Notes under the pieces: model-generated
Seen by the model: the letters and a program-made list of their open reading frames with translations, nothing else
The model's database searches: none
Told to the model about the DNA's origin: nothing
Position numbers and translations under genes: made by a program
Shown here: piece by piece, positions 1 through 9,200 of the stretch
Position numbering within the stretch: position 1 is the first letter of the stretch
Layout of the letters: each line of letters begins with the position of its first letter
Assembly: GCF_039543245.1 (NCBI RefSeq)
Contig: NZ_BAABJJ010000037.1
Span: forward strand, 62,001-126,000
Direction: 5' to 3'
Source of the DNA: Algibacter_G agarivorans
GTDB taxonomy: Bacteria > Bacteroidota > Bacteroidia > Flavobacteriales > Flavobacteriaceae
Length of the DNA stretch: 64,000 bases

Positions 1-729
1 TGCGTAACTGTAAAACGCTAATCTATCGGGCAGTAATGCTTTAGTTTTTAAAATAGTTTCTTCTACGTGTTTTAAGGTTTGGAATGGTAAACCAAAAATA
101 ATATCGTGGCCTACCGAAGTATATCCTATTTCTCTAGCTAACTCCGTAGCGCGTTTTACATTCTCAAAAGGCTGAATTCTATGAATCGCTTTTTGCACGG
201 TTTCATTATAATCTTGAACTCCGTAGCTTACGCGTCTAAAACCTACATCATACAGGGCTTGCAAGTGCTCACGAGTCGTGTTATTTGGATGTCCTTCAAA
301 ACTAAATTCGTAATTTTCAGCACGTTCTGCATGCCTAAAAATTTCATTAATTAGGTGTTTTAAATTTTCTGGACTAAAAAAAGTTGGGGTTCCTCCACCA
401 AGATGCAATTCCTTAATAATAGGTTTTTCATCAAACAATTCTAAATACAAGTTCCATTCTTTTAACACGGCATTTATGTAGGGCGATTCTACATTATGCT
501 GTTTGGTAATACGTTTATTGCATCCACAAAATGTACAGAGGCTTTCGCAAAACGGCAAATGAATATAAAGACTAATGCCTTCTTTTGAATTACTTTCTTT
601 AAAGGATTGCACCAAAGAAGACTTCCATTTTTTTAGAGAAAATGATTCTTGATTCCAATACGGAACCGTTGGATAACTCGTATAACGAGGACCCGCAATA
701 TTATATTTATTGACTAATGATTTTAACAT
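1..729 (-). CDS. hemN: Oxygen-independent coproporphyrinogen III oxidase (partial, 5' part of gene)
   Basis: Radical-SAM enzyme of heme synthesis that decarboxylates coproporphyrinogen III without oxygen. The N-terminal 243 codons are present and the gene runs off the left edge. The start ATG at 729 is followed by NKYNIAGPRYTSYPTVPYW, typical of HemN. The radical-SAM cluster motif FCESLCTFCGC supplies Cys61, Cys65 and Cys68, with the extra Cys70 seen in true HemN. ELHLGGGTPTFFSP is the glycine-rich SAM-binding stretch. True HemN rather than HemW is supported by the CxxxCxxCxC pattern. An oxygen-independent enzyme suits an organism with the anaerobic respiration genes found further right. Confidence 0.93.
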   Translation of the reverse strand, partial: MLKSLVNKYNIAGPRYTSYPTVPYWNQESFSLKKWKSSLVQSFKESNSKEGISLYIHLPFCESLCTFCGCNKRITKQHNVESPYINAVLKEWNLYLELFDEKPIIKELHLGGGTPTFFSPENLKHLINEIFRHAERAENYEFSFEGHPNNTTREHLQALYDVGFRRVSYGVQDYNETVQKAIHRIQPFENVKRATELAREIGYTSVGHDIIFGLPFQTLKHVEETILKTKALLPDRLAFYSYA

Positions 730-796
730 ACCCAACTATTAAAGCTCAAAAGTATAACTGTTCATTTTCAAAAAACATGATTTATGTCATACTAAC

Positions 797-829
797 TCTT
801 GCAATCCATTTATTAATATCTTAACTTTC
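797..829 (+). promoter_or_regulatory. Bacteroidota-type promoter for the YceI-like gene
   Basis: TTG at 799-801 and TAACTTTC at 822-829 match the -33 (TTTG) and -7 (TAnnTTTG) boxes of Bacteroidota housekeeping promoters. The spacing is 20 bp, and the ATG at 852 lies about 20 bp downstream. Confidence 0.5.
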
Positions 830-851
830 GCATAAATAAAATTCAAGAAAA

Positions 852-1481
852 ATGAAAAAAATAAGCTTCTTATTATTTGCCTTAGCCATAAGTACAATAT
901 CTTGTAAAAATGAAAAAAAAGAGGCTAAAACAGATTCAAATATTAAAATAGCAGCCAAAGAAAATTTTGTTGTAAAACCCGAAGCAACATCTGTAAAATG
1001 GACTGCATATAAAACTACTGAAAAAAAAGGAGTTGGTGGTGAATTTACTACTGTAAATTTTGAAACTAAATCTGGAATATCACCACAGGAAGCTTTAAAC
1101 AATTTGAATTTTTCTATTCCAATTAGTAGTTTATTTACGAATGACGCGACCAATACACGAGATGCAAAAATAAAAAACTCCTTTTTCGGGAGTATGCTAA
1201 ATACTGAATTTTTAAAAGGCTCTATTAGTTATGTTGATAACAAATGTACTGCCTCTATTACCATGAATGGCGTTACTCATAATTTACCGCTAGATATAAA
1301 CATAACAGACGAAAGACGGGTTACCATGACTGGCACAATGAATCTTAAAGATTGGGATGCTTTAGATGCATTAGCAGCATTAAACAAAGTATGTTTTGAT
1401 TTGCATAAAGGTGCCGATGGCGTTAGCAAAACTTGGGAAGATGTTGCTATTGAAGTTAGTACTTTTTTAAGAAAAAACTAA
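852..1481 (+). CDS. YceI-like domain lipoprotein
   Basis: A 209-residue predicted lipoprotein. The signal peptide ends in the lipobox STISC (Cys about residue 18). The rest resembles the YceI lipocalin-like fold, with an opening SVKWTAYKTTEK strand, a central NTRDAKIKNSFFG motif and a late strand TMNLKDWDALDALAALN. YceI-like proteins bind isoprenoid-type lipids in the periplasm or outer membrane, and the ligand here is unknown. It stands alone between hemN (divergent) and a small membrane protein. The start is supported by the promoter just upstream. Confidence 0.8.
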   Translation: MKKISFLLFALAISTISCKNEKKEAKTDSNIKIAAKENFVVKPEATSVKWTAYKTTEKKGVGGEFTTVNFETKSGISPQEALNNLNFSIPISSLFTNDATNTRDAKIKNSFFGSMLNTEFLKGSISYVDNKCTASITMNGVTHNLPLDINITDERRVTMTGTMNLKDWDALDALAALNKVCFDLHKGADGVSKTWEDVAIEVSTFLRKN

Positions 1482-1549
1482 TTTTTGTTTAAATTGATAT
1501 ATTTTTAGTGGAGCAGTTACTTGTTTTTCAAATTGTATTCATACAAACA

Positions 1550-1810
1550 TCAATCCTTCTTAAAAACATGAGTGTAAATCCACATTAAAGTAAATGTTGG
1601 TATCACATCAAATCCAGGTAGAGCTTCTTCTATAAAGGTTACAACACCTGCAATTTTTCCAGGTTTTCCTTTATAAAGTTTTGTCATTAGCCAACCCGAT
1701 ACTGGTGCCCAAACAATATCGGTAAACTCGCCAATACCAGGAATAAAAAAAGACACATATCCTACAGCATCTAAAGCAATGCCGAGTACTAATTTTATGT
1801 ATTTATTCAT
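1550..1810 (-). CDS. Small hydrophobic protein of unknown function
   Basis: 86 residues from the ATG at 1810. An in-frame GTG at 1834 would add eight residues (METKKLLL) but lies almost against a repeat palindrome, so I prefer the ATG. Two hydrophobic segments (residues about 4-30 and 60-80) flank the basic linker KLYKGKPGK, which suggests two membrane helices. I recognise no family. Related short proteins seem common in flavobacteria, but that is from memory. No partner gene is evident. Confidence 0.6.
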   Translation of the reverse strand: MNKYIKLVLGIALDAVGYVSFFIPGIGEFTDIVWAPVSGWLMTKLYKGKPGKIAGVVTFIEEALPGFDVIPTFTLMWIYTHVFKKD

Positions 1811-1839
1811 TAAAAGAAGTTTTTTGGTTTCCACTAATT

Positions 1840-1853
1840 CCGATAGCTATCGG
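1840..1853. repeat. Copy of the CCGATAGCTATCGG palindrome
   Basis: Perfect 14-bp palindrome CCGATAGCTATCGG. Extended copies occur at 13625-13642, 14208-14227 and 43654-43673, and a damaged one near 17437. This copy sits just upstream of the small membrane protein. Confidence 0.8.
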
Positions 1854-1928
1854 GAGGAAATCTATCCCCTTTATAGAATCAAGAAAAATACCAAATGACA
1901 CCAAATGAATTTTGAAGTTTATTTAGTA

Positions 1929-2516
1929 TCACTTACCTATTAACTTTAAAAACTCATTTCTAGTTTCAATTTTTTCAAACTGCCCTCTAAATCCAGAAGT
2001 TGTCGTAATAGAATTTTGTTTTTGTACGCCTCGCATCATCATACACATGTGAGAGGCTTCAATAACCACAGCTACGCCTTGAGGTTTTAAAGTGTCGTTA
2101 ATGCAATCTAAAATTTGTTCCGTTAAACGTTCTTGAACTTGAAGTCGTCTTGCAAAAACATCTACAATTCTAGGTAATTTACTCAATCCAACAATTTGAC
2201 CATCAGGAATATAAGCGATATGTGCTTTACCGAAAAATGGTAAAATATGGTGTTCGCAAAGCGAATAGAGCTCGATATCCTTTACAATAACCATTTCGTT
2301 ATAAGATTCTTTAAACATGGCTGTCTTAAGAATTTCAACCGGATCTTGGTCATACCCTTGTGTTAAAAACTGCATGGCTTTTGCAGCTCGTTCTGGAGTT
2401 TTTACAAGACCTTCTCGTTGGGTATCTTCTCCTAAATCTTTAATAATACTTTCGTATCTGTTTTTAACATCGTCTGTGACTTTCATGTTATACTCCTCAA
2501 AACTCTTATATGGCAT
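1929..2516 (-). CDS. folE: GTP cyclohydrolase I
   Basis: Converts GTP to 7,8-dihydroneopterin triphosphate, the first step of tetrahydrofolate and pterin synthesis. 195 residues, full length for the bacterial enzyme. The zinc and active-site motif LYSLCEHHILPFFGKAHIAY and the second zinc Cys in ASHMCMMMRG are intact, as is the C-terminal SITTTSGFRG. An alternative start is Met11 (MKVTDDVKNR). I kept the upstream ATG because it is clean and close to an AT-rich promoter-like stretch. Monocistronic. Confidence 0.96.
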   Translation of the reverse strand: MPYKSFEEYNMKVTDDVKNRYESIIKDLGEDTQREGLVKTPERAAKAMQFLTQGYDQDPVEILKTAMFKESYNEMVIVKDIELYSLCEHHILPFFGKAHIAYIPDGQIVGLSKLPRIVDVFARRLQVQERLTEQILDCINDTLKPQGVAVVIEASHMCMMMRGVQKQNSITTTSGFRGQFEKIETRNEFLKLIGK

Positions 2517-2839
2517 AGCTTTTTTTTAATAAATATAAAGCTTAAAACGGACTTAACAATAAAAAGCTAAGGCAAAATCATACTTTATGAAAAACCCCAC
2601 GAATACACTAATTTTTTCTTCATTATGAGTTTACACAAAAAGAATCTACACTAATTTAAAAAAAATCTATAGATTTTTTATTCGAGATAATTATTTTTAG
2701 CCCTATTCTCAGTTTAATTCGTGCATTCGTGGCAAAAATGACTTTCAAATAAACGTATGAGTTTGCCCTGAATAAAAAGCAATCTTAATTGTACATAACA
2801 GGTTAAAGTAGTAATTTCACGACTATTATTTTTTTATAG
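2517..2839. repeat. Intergenic region with copy 1 of an AT-rich dispersed repeat
   Basis: No gene seen. About 2594-2775 resembles the gap at 8941-9136. Both contain CACGAAT / ACTAATTTT blocks, then a block like AAAAATCTATAGATTTTTTA, then ATTCG.GATAAT.ATTTTT, and both end near TTTGCCCTGAAT. The similarity is by eye and spans roughly 180 bp with gaps. Confidence 0.55.
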
Positions 2840-3502
2840 ATGATTCAAGCAAAAAACATTCATAAATATTACGGCGATTTACAGGTTTTAAAGGGCGTAG
2901 ACATTCATATTAAAAAAGGTGAAATCGTATCCATAGTTGGGGCTTCTGGTGCTGGAAAAACTACCTTATTGCAAATATTAGGAACCTTAGACAAAGCATC
3001 TTCGAATGAAGATTATGAGTTAAACATAAACGACACTAAAATCAATTCGCTTAATGATAAGGCTTTAGCCAAATTCAGGAATGAACATATTGGTTTTATA
3101 TTTCAGTTTCATCAATTACTACCTGAATTTACAGCTTTAGAAAACATATGCTTACCAGCTTTTATAAAAGGCACAAAAAAGACTGAAGCCGAAAAACGCG
3201 CTAAGGAACTGCTGGATTTCTTAGGGTTATCGCATCGTTACGACCATAAACCGAATGAACTTTCTGGTGGCGAACAACAACGTGTTGCTGTTGCACGTGC
3301 TTTAATTAATAATCCTGATTTAATTTTTGCCGATGAACCTTCTGGTAATTTAGACAGTGAATCTGCTGAAAATTTGCACAACCTGTTTTTCAAACTTCGT
3401 GATCAATTTGGACAAACTTTTGTAATTGTAACTCACAATCAGGAATTGGCTGATATGGCAGATAGAAAATTAACTATGGTTGATGGTAAAATTACAAACT
3501 AA
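2840..3502 (+). CDS. lolD: Lipoprotein-releasing ABC transporter ATPase (LolD-like)
   Basis: ATPase of the LolCDE-type complex that extracts outer-membrane lipoproteins from the inner membrane. 220 residues. Visible are Walker A GASGAGKTT, the Q-loop FQFHQLLPEFTALEN (LolD/MacB hallmark), signature LSGGEQQRVAVARAL, Walker B LIFADEPSGNLD and the H-loop THN. The permease subunit is not adjacent, which is usual in this phylum. The 3' end overlaps the convergent MFS gene by 11 bp. Confidence 0.88.
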   Translation: MIQAKNIHKYYGDLQVLKGVDIHIKKGEIVSIVGASGAGKTTLLQILGTLDKASSNEDYELNINDTKINSLNDKALAKFRNEHIGFIFQFHQLLPEFTALENICLPAFIKGTKKTEAEKRAKELLDFLGLSHRYDHKPNELSGGEQQRVAVARALINNPDLIFADEPSGNLDSESAENLHNLFFKLRDQFGQTFVIVTHNQELADMADRKLTMVDGKITN

Positions 3503-4673
3503 TCTTTTTTCCTCCTCTGTATAAAGCAAAAAGCCCAAGAATCGGGCCAAAACTTAGTAAAATCAAAAGGTTCTTAGGGTTAACAATATCCAATAAAACA
3601 TTTATAAGTTGAATACTAATAATGGTAATTGCAAAACCTATTGAATTTACAATAGTAAGTGCTGTACCTCTATTTTCCGAAACTACATTTTGTGCCACAA
3701 GAGATGAAAGCAAAGGCGAATCCGCTATAACAACCATACCCCAAAAGACAAGAAAACCTATAAAAAGCACTTCAGAATTTGTTACAAAGAATAGTGGTGA
3801 TACCAAACAGCATGCACACGATAATGCTAAGGCTATAGTTGCTATTCGTTTAGCTCCATATATTTGAGATAAATACCCTGAAACTACACAAGAAAAACTT
3901 CCAGAACTTATAATTATAAAGCTTAATACAGGTATATTATAATTTACATTAACGTGTGTTTTTGCATAAGTTGCCAATACTATAGGGACAAACGCCCAAA
4001 ACGCATATAACTCCCACATATGGCCAAAATAACCAAAAGCCGCCTGCCTAAAACCACGTTGCTTAAAAACTTTATAAAGTATTGAAAAATCCAATTTTGA
4101 AGCAAGTTTTCTGTAAGGACCATTTGGTACAAAAACCAACATAAGAGCACCTCCTAAAATAGCACAAGCTGAAGTCATACCAATAACTATTTTCCAGGGG
4201 AATACCGTGCCAAAACCTTTTAATAAATGAGGAAACCCTGTCCCTAACACTAATGCCCCTACTAGAAACCCAAGTGACTTCCCTAAGCCAGATTCATAAT
4301 AATCGGAAGCGATTTTCATACCTACAGGATAGATACCTGCCAAGAAAAAACCCGTTAAAAACCTAATTAATATTAAGCTGGAAATACAATGAACCCCAAT
4401 AGCCATTATAAGGTTAAAAATTGCAGCGGTTACGGCACTAAAAAAGAACACTTTTGATGGAGAAAATCGATCGGTTATCGTTAAAAGAGCAAAAATAAAT
4501 GTTCCAAAAATAAATCCAAACTGAACAGCAGATGTTAAATCTCCAAGAGCAGATGTACTTAAATTAAAATTACTTATTAAATCTTTCATAACTGCATTTC
4601 CAGCAAACCATAATGATGTGCAACAAAACTGTGAAAAAACAATAATGGGTAAAATATATTTTTGGTGATTCAT
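3492..4673 (-). CDS. MFS transporter, substrate unknown
   Basis: 393 residues with about 12 hydrophobic segments, the standard major facilitator length. The loop after the second or third helix reads ITDRFSPSKVF, a weak form of the MFS D-R motif. The N-terminus CCTSLWFAGNAVMKDL resembles CynX/NimT-type or unassigned sugar-phosphate-type MFS members, but I cannot name a substrate. The gene is convergent with lolD and overlaps it, so no separate terminator is seen. Confidence 0.8.
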   Translation of the reverse strand: MNHQKYILPIIVFSQFCCTSLWFAGNAVMKDLISNFNLSTSALGDLTSAVQFGFIFGTFIFALLTITDRFSPSKVFFFSAVTAAIFNLIMAIGVHCISSLILIRFLTGFFLAGIYPVGMKIASDYYESGLGKSLGFLVGALVLGTGFPHLLKGFGTVFPWKIVIGMTSACAILGGALMLVFVPNGPYRKLASKLDFSILYKVFKQRGFRQAAFGYFGHMWELYAFWAFVPIVLATYAKTHVNVNYNIPVLSFIIISSGSFSCVVSGYLSQIYGAKRIATIALALSCACCLVSPLFFVTNSEVLFIGFLVFWGMVVIADSPLLSSLVAQNVVSENRGTALTIVNSIGFAITIISIQLINVLLDIVNPKNLLILLSFGPILGLFALYRGGKKISL

Positions 4674-4822
4674 TTTAATAAATAATAAACGAATTTAGTA
4701 TTTTATTAATAATCTTAGCTTCTTATTTTTCCCTATAGTGAGGATTCTAGAAATTACTGAAGTAATGATAAGATTAATATAAGTTCAAGGATTAAGACGT
4801 GCTTAAATTCAACTAATTACAA

Positions 4823-4830
4823 TATTTTTG
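4823..4830 (+). promoter_or_regulatory. TAnnTTTG -7 box in front of the TIGR02757 gene
   Basis: TATTTTTG ends 6 bp before the ATG at 4837, so the mRNA would be nearly leaderless. An in-frame TTG at 4828 lies inside this box, which argues against TTG as the start. Confidence 0.5.
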
Positions 4831-4836
4831 TTAACC

Positions 4837-5622
4837 ATGAAACAAATATCAAAAAGGTTGACTAAAAAAGACCTAAAAGAATTTCTTGACTCTAAAGTTG
4901 TACAATACAACAACTTTAAGTTTATTGAAAGCGACCCTATTCAAATCCCGCATCTATTTACTAAGAAAGAAGACATTGAAATTGCTGGTTTTTTAACTGC
5001 AACCATTGCTTGGGGAAACCGAAAAAGTATTATTAATAATGCAAAGCGGATGATACTGTTACTTGAAAACGCGCCTTTTGATTTTGTTATGAATCATGAA
5101 GAAACCGATCTAGAAAAGCTACTGCCTTTTGTACATCGCACTTTTAATGGCAAAGATTTTATACAGTTTATAAATTCGCTTCAACATATTTACAAAAATC
5201 ATGGTGGCTTAGAATCCGCATTTTCAAAACATGCTAAAAAAGACTCACTTCAAAAATCTATTTCAAACTTTAAAACCACTTTTTTTGAAATTGAACATTT
5301 ACCAAGAACTCAAAAACACGTGAGTGATCCATTAAAAAATTCGGCTGCAAAACGGATTAATATGTTTTTACGTTGGATGATCCGAAATGATAAAGCAGGT
5401 GTGGATTTTGGTATTTGGAAAAGCCTATCACCTAGTCAACTATCTTGCCCGCTTGATGTCCATTCTGGTAATGTGGCTAGAAAATTAGGGCTATTAACAC
5501 GTAAACAAAACGACGGCAAAGCTTTATTTGAACTCGATACCAATTTAAGAAAACTAGACAAAAACGACCCTGTGAAATACGATTTTGCATTATTTGGCTT
5601 AGGCGTTTTTGAAGGGTTCTGA
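4837..5622 (+). CDS. TIGR02757 / DUF2400 family protein
   Basis: 261 residues from the ATG at 4837. The family is conserved in Bacteroidota and related phyla but has no assigned biochemical role. Typical features are WGNRKSIINNAKRMI near residue 60, FVHRTFNGKDF near 105, a central NMFLRWMIRNDKAGVDFGIW and the C-terminal KYDFALFGLG. Basic and aromatic residues dominate the core, and a link to DNA-repair glycosylase-like folds is only a guess. Repeat copy A begins four bases after the stop. Confidence 0.82.
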   Translation: MKQISKRLTKKDLKEFLDSKVVQYNNFKFIESDPIQIPHLFTKKEDIEIAGFLTATIAWGNRKSIINNAKRMILLLENAPFDFVMNHEETDLEKLLPFVHRTFNGKDFIQFINSLQHIYKNHGGLESAFSKHAKKDSLQKSISNFKTTFFEIEHLPRTQKHVSDPLKNSAAKRINMFLRWMIRNDKAGVDFGIWKSLSPSQLSCPLDVHSGNVARKLGLLTRKQNDGKALFELDTNLRKLDKNDPVKYDFALFGLGVFEGF

Positions 5623-5625
5623 GTT

Positions 5626-5772
5626 GCGTTAGGACCGCCTGCCAGCAAGCAGGGAATGAAGCGGCATTCTTTTTTAAAAAAATTGTGATAAATTAAATTT
5701 AATAGAACTAAAAATCAACAGATTGCCACGTTCTTCGTCCTCGCAATGACGTTTTAGAAAGATATAGCGCCA
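5626..5772 (-). repeat. Intergenic repeat element, copy A (reverse orientation)
   Basis: Begins GCGTTAG, continues with GAAGCGGCATTCTTTTTT, an internal 'gattgccacg...cctcgcaatgacg' segment and ends at AAAGATATAGCG. The order matches copy B (41288-41439) but the GGGTAACGCCC end is missing. A GC palindrome CCTGCCAGCAAGCAGG (5638-5653) is inserted right after GCGTTAG. Confidence 0.75.
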
Positions 5773-5780
5773 TAAAAAAA

Positions 5781-5811
5781 ACGATTGATAAACCTATAAT
5801 TCATCAATCGT
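5781..5811 (-). terminator. Terminator of the M61 peptidase gene
   Basis: Stem ACGATTGAT (5781-5789) pairs with ATCAATCGT (5803-5811). On the minus strand it is followed by a seven-base U run (A-run at 5774-5780). Lies 30 bp after the M61 stop. Confidence 0.75.
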
Positions 5812-5840
5812 TAATCTTAAATCGTAACTTGAAAATAGAA

Positions 5841-7736
5841 TTAGCCTTTTAACCAAGCCTTACGCAATGCTTTTTGAGCATCTGTAGTATCTGCTTTTTC
5901 AAAAATACCCTTACCTGTGGTGTAGGTTTTAGTAGTGGCTGTTTTTATAATGATTTCCTCTCCATCTCTTTCAAGTATCACTTCAACATCTTTTCCAGAT
6001 TTCCAGTGAAACACTTGTTGTAAAACTTGGTTAGCATTTTGTATGGATACATTTGTTCCATCAATGGTTTTAATAACATCATTAGGTTGTGCCCCTTGTT
6101 CTGCCCAAAAGCTATTTTCTAAAACAGCTTCTGTAAAAAAGATGGTTCCTTTTTGTCCGTCGCCGCTAACGATAGGAACACCATTCATTAATATATAGTT
6201 GGTTTCTATTTCGCCTTCGGCTATTTCTAAACCTACTTTTGCAAAAAAATCATTATAATTTATTGGAATATCCCCTATAACGTGTGTATTGAAAAAGTCT
6301 GCTAATGATGGGTAGGTCATCGACACAATTTCGTCTATCAGTTTATCATCTTCAAAGGGTTTGTTTTTTCCGTATTTATTCGAAAGCTCCTTCATTAAAG
6401 ACAGAATACCTCTGTTACCGTTACTTTCTTCTCGCATTAAAATATCTATACACATCCCTATTAACGCACCTTTTTGGTAAACGTTTAAATACTGGTCTTT
6501 GTAAGGTGGTTTTAAAACATTTTCGCTCATTATAGTAAAACTCATGGCATCATTTAAACTCTTTGAGCGCTCTATTTTACTCATAATTTTATTGAAGAAC
6601 TCGGCTTCTTCAACCAACCCTTGATTTAATTGAAATAAGGATGCGAAATATTCAGTAACACCTTCATACATCCATAAATGCTTTGAGAACGTTGGGTTGT
6701 TATAATCGAAGTAATGTATGTCTTCAGAATGTACACTCAATGGTGTAACAATGTGGAAAAACTCATGGGACACGACATCAATCATACTTGATGCTAAAGC
6801 GGCTTCGTCCATAGCTTCTTGTAAAACAACAACCGTAGATGTATGATGCTCTAAAGCACCAAAACCTTTTGGAGACTCTTCTTTTCCATCAGATAAATAC
6901 AGATAAATATCATAGCGCGGTGTTGCATTTATATCGCCCAAAAACTGTTTCTGTGCCTGCATCATTTTAAAAATGGTTTCCTTAAGTGATGCAGCGGTAT
7001 GTACTTTATTTGGTGAATACACGCTTAAAACAATTTTGATATCGCCAACATGAAACTCTTCAACATCTAAATTTCCGTACATCATAGGATTATCTGTAAT
7101 ATCAAAATATCTTGGAGCAAAATAACTTGCGGTAATGTTTTTACCATCTTCACTCGTTTTCGAACTCATTTTTTGCAGAGCAGATGTACGTACAAAATCA
7201 GCTGGAGCGGTAACATCCAATTTGTATTGATTGTTTTTAAGGGAATCAAAATACCCAATAAACCCATGCAAATTCAATACATAGTTATTAGGCTCGATAT
7301 TTGTGCCCCCTGGCGAAAAAGGTTCGTCTTGTCCAATTCCACCAATAATTTCAATATCGAAAGTATCATTAACTAAATAAGTAATCTTATCAAGCTGTTT
7401 TGCATTAGTAATGGTCCACGAATTGATATCTACCTTACTAACTTCCATTTCATTGCCCTTGTAATCAATGGCTTTAAAATCATCAACATACTTTCCAAAA
7501 TCGCTCACAGAATAGGTACCTGGAATTACTCTTGGCAATCTGTAAGTTACGGTTTTAACAGTAAAACGCCCCGGATTAATGGTTACTGGTGCTCTGTCGT
7601 TATTGATATTTGCAAAATCTATTGAAGTTTCAATAGGTAAGCTTGTCGCTAAATCATTTGTGGCATTTTTTGTTGGATTACAACTAGCCAGCAAAACACC
7701 AACCATCAATAATGCGGAAAGAATTCTTGTATTCAT
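5841..7736 (-). CDS. M61 family metallopeptidase (glycyl aminopeptidase-like) with PDZ domain, lipoprotein
   Basis: 631 residues. The signal peptide has lipobox LLASC (Cys19). An N-terminal beta domain (about 40-240) precedes the thermolysin-like catalytic core with zinc motif HEFFH in VVSHEFFHIVTPLSVHS and the downstream glutamate in YEGVTEYFA. A C-terminal PDZ-like domain lies at about 500-600 (PNDVIKTIDGT). Family members are periplasmic aminopeptidases with preference for N-terminal Gly or Ala. Anchoring on the inner or outer membrane is inferred from the lipobox. Monocistronic with its own terminator. Confidence 0.9.
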   Translation of the reverse strand: MNTRILSALLMVGVLLASCNPTKNATNDLATSLPIETSIDFANINNDRAPVTINPGRFTVKTVTYRLPRVIPGTYSVSDFGKYVDDFKAIDYKGNEMEVSKVDINSWTITNAKQLDKITYLVNDTFDIEIIGGIGQDEPFSPGGTNIEPNNYVLNLHGFIGYFDSLKNNQYKLDVTAPADFVRTSALQKMSSKTSEDGKNITASYFAPRYFDITDNPMMYGNLDVEEFHVGDIKIVLSVYSPNKVHTAASLKETIFKMMQAQKQFLGDINATPRYDIYLYLSDGKEESPKGFGALEHHTSTVVVLQEAMDEAALASSMIDVVSHEFFHIVTPLSVHSEDIHYFDYNNPTFSKHLWMYEGVTEYFASLFQLNQGLVEEAEFFNKIMSKIERSKSLNDAMSFTIMSENVLKPPYKDQYLNVYQKGALIGMCIDILMREESNGNRGILSLMKELSNKYGKNKPFEDDKLIDEIVSMTYPSLADFFNTHVIGDIPINYNDFFAKVGLEIAEGEIETNYILMNGVPIVSGDGQKGTIFFTEAVLENSFWAEQGAQPNDVIKTIDGTNVSIQNANQVLQQVFHWKSGKDVEVILERDGEEIIIKTATTKTYTTGKGIFEKADTTDAQKALRKAWLKG

Positions 7737-7825
7737 ATAAGTCTTTATTTTATATCTTTTTAAATGACGTCGAAATTACTATTATGTTACATGTTTTGTT
7801 CTTAAGGTTTTGTTAAATTCGCAAG

Positions 7826-8833
7826 ATGCAGAAGCCATTGGTAAGTATATTAATTCCTTTTAAAAACACCGCCCAATTTATAGGTGATTGTTTGCAGTCT
7901 ATACTAAATCAGACCTACACAAATTGGGAGTTGCTTATAGTTGATGACGCTTCAGCAGATAATAGTTATAATATTGTAAAGCAATTTGCCGAAAACGATA
8001 ACAGAATAAAACTCATAAAAAATTCTGGTAGTGGTATTATTGATGCCTTACAATTGGCTTTTTCAAAAAGTGAAGGTGAATTTATTACAAGAATGGACAG
8101 TGATGATTTGATGCGTCCAAACAAGTTAGATGTTTTAGTCGCTAATTTATTAGAATACGGAAATCGGCATGTAGCTATTGGTTTGGTTCATTATTTTTCT
8201 GAGGAAGGCATAAAAGCAGGTTATAAAAGTTATGAGGTTTGGTTGAACAACTTAACTAAAACTGGAATTAATTATTCTGAAATTTATAAAGAATGCGTAA
8301 TACCGTCGCCGTGTTGGATGATTCATCGCGATGATTTAATAGCTTGTGAAGCCTTTAACCCTAAAAGATATCCTGAGGATTACGATTTAGCCTTTAGATT
8401 TTACAAACACCAATTTAAATGTATTCCATGCGATACCGTTTTACATGATTGGAGAGATTATAGCCATCGCACCTCTAGAACACATGTACATTATGCAGAA
8501 AACCATTTTATAGATTTAAAATTACATTACTTTTTAGAATTAGACCATAATCCGAATAAAACCCTTGTGGTTTGGGGTGCTGGAAATAAAGGAAAAACCA
8601 TAGCAAAAGCACTTATCAAAAAAGATGTTCATTTTGAATGGATTTGTGATAACCCTAACAAAATCGGTCGAGACATTTATGGAAAAACATTAAAACCTTT
8701 TAGCTTTTTAAAAGACCTAAAAAATCCGCAAAGTATTATTACCGTAGCAAATAAAACGGCTCAAAAAGAGATTAAAAACTATTTGGATACGTTAAAAATG
8801 AGGTCTATTGACGATTATATTTTCTTTTGTTAA
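7826..8833 (+). CDS. Family 2 glycosyltransferase with C-terminal Rossmann-like domain
   Basis: 335 residues. The GT-A domain (1 to about 235) has SILIPFKN, the nucleotide-binding VDDASADNS and the DxD-type RMDSDDLMRP. YPEDYDLAFRF matches the acceptor-side ED motif of GT2 enzymes. The C-terminal part (about 245-335) contains VVWGAGNKGKTIAKAL, a GxGxxG-like nucleotide-binding turn, then DNPNKIGRDIYGK. This resembles the C-terminal domains found in some surface-sugar enzymes. No polysaccharide cluster surrounds it, so its acceptor is unknown. A TAAATTCG box at 7814-7821 could be its -7 element. Confidence 0.85.
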   Translation: MQKPLVSILIPFKNTAQFIGDCLQSILNQTYTNWELLIVDDASADNSYNIVKQFAENDNRIKLIKNSGSGIIDALQLAFSKSEGEFITRMDSDDLMRPNKLDVLVANLLEYGNRHVAIGLVHYFSEEGIKAGYKSYEVWLNNLTKTGINYSEIYKECVIPSPCWMIHRDDLIACEAFNPKRYPEDYDLAFRFYKHQFKCIPCDTVLHDWRDYSHRTSRTHVHYAENHFIDLKLHYFLELDHNPNKTLVVWGAGNKGKTIAKALIKKDVHFEWICDNPNKIGRDIYGKTLKPFSFLKDLKNPQSIITVANKTAQKEIKNYLDTLKMRSIDDYIFFC

Positions 8834-9200
8834 TCAAAAAAAGAGTTTCAAGATACTTTATATCGAGGTTTCCCTTGAAATTGTCATTAACATGAAATCG
8901 AGAATCCAAATCAGAATAATACAATGAAATCAATATTCTTATTTTTAGCCTCGAATTTCACTAATTTTCACTAATATTTGAAAAATCTTTAGATTTTTAT
9001 ATTCGGATAATAATTTTTGGATAATCACCAGCCTGCCGGCTGGCAGGCTTCACGAATTTTAAATGAGTTAAACTCATTTATTCTTACTAATTTGTGAAAT
9101 TAGTGGCTTATTATTTGGAATGCATTTGCCCTAGAATCCAAATAAAGAAATCTTTATATATTCATTTGCATTTTCTATATTTGTTCAATCTAAAAAAGAT
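8834..9200. repeat. Intergenic region with copy 2 of the AT-rich repeat and a GC palindrome
   Basis: No gene seen. About 8941-9136 resembles 2594-2775. Unlike that copy it carries an inserted GC-rich inverted repeat at 9030-9049 (AGCCTGCC ... GGCAGGCT), related to the palindromes inside repeat copies A, C and G. The TATATTTG box at 9176-9183 is a likely -7 element for the BatA-like gene at 9201. Confidence 0.55.
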
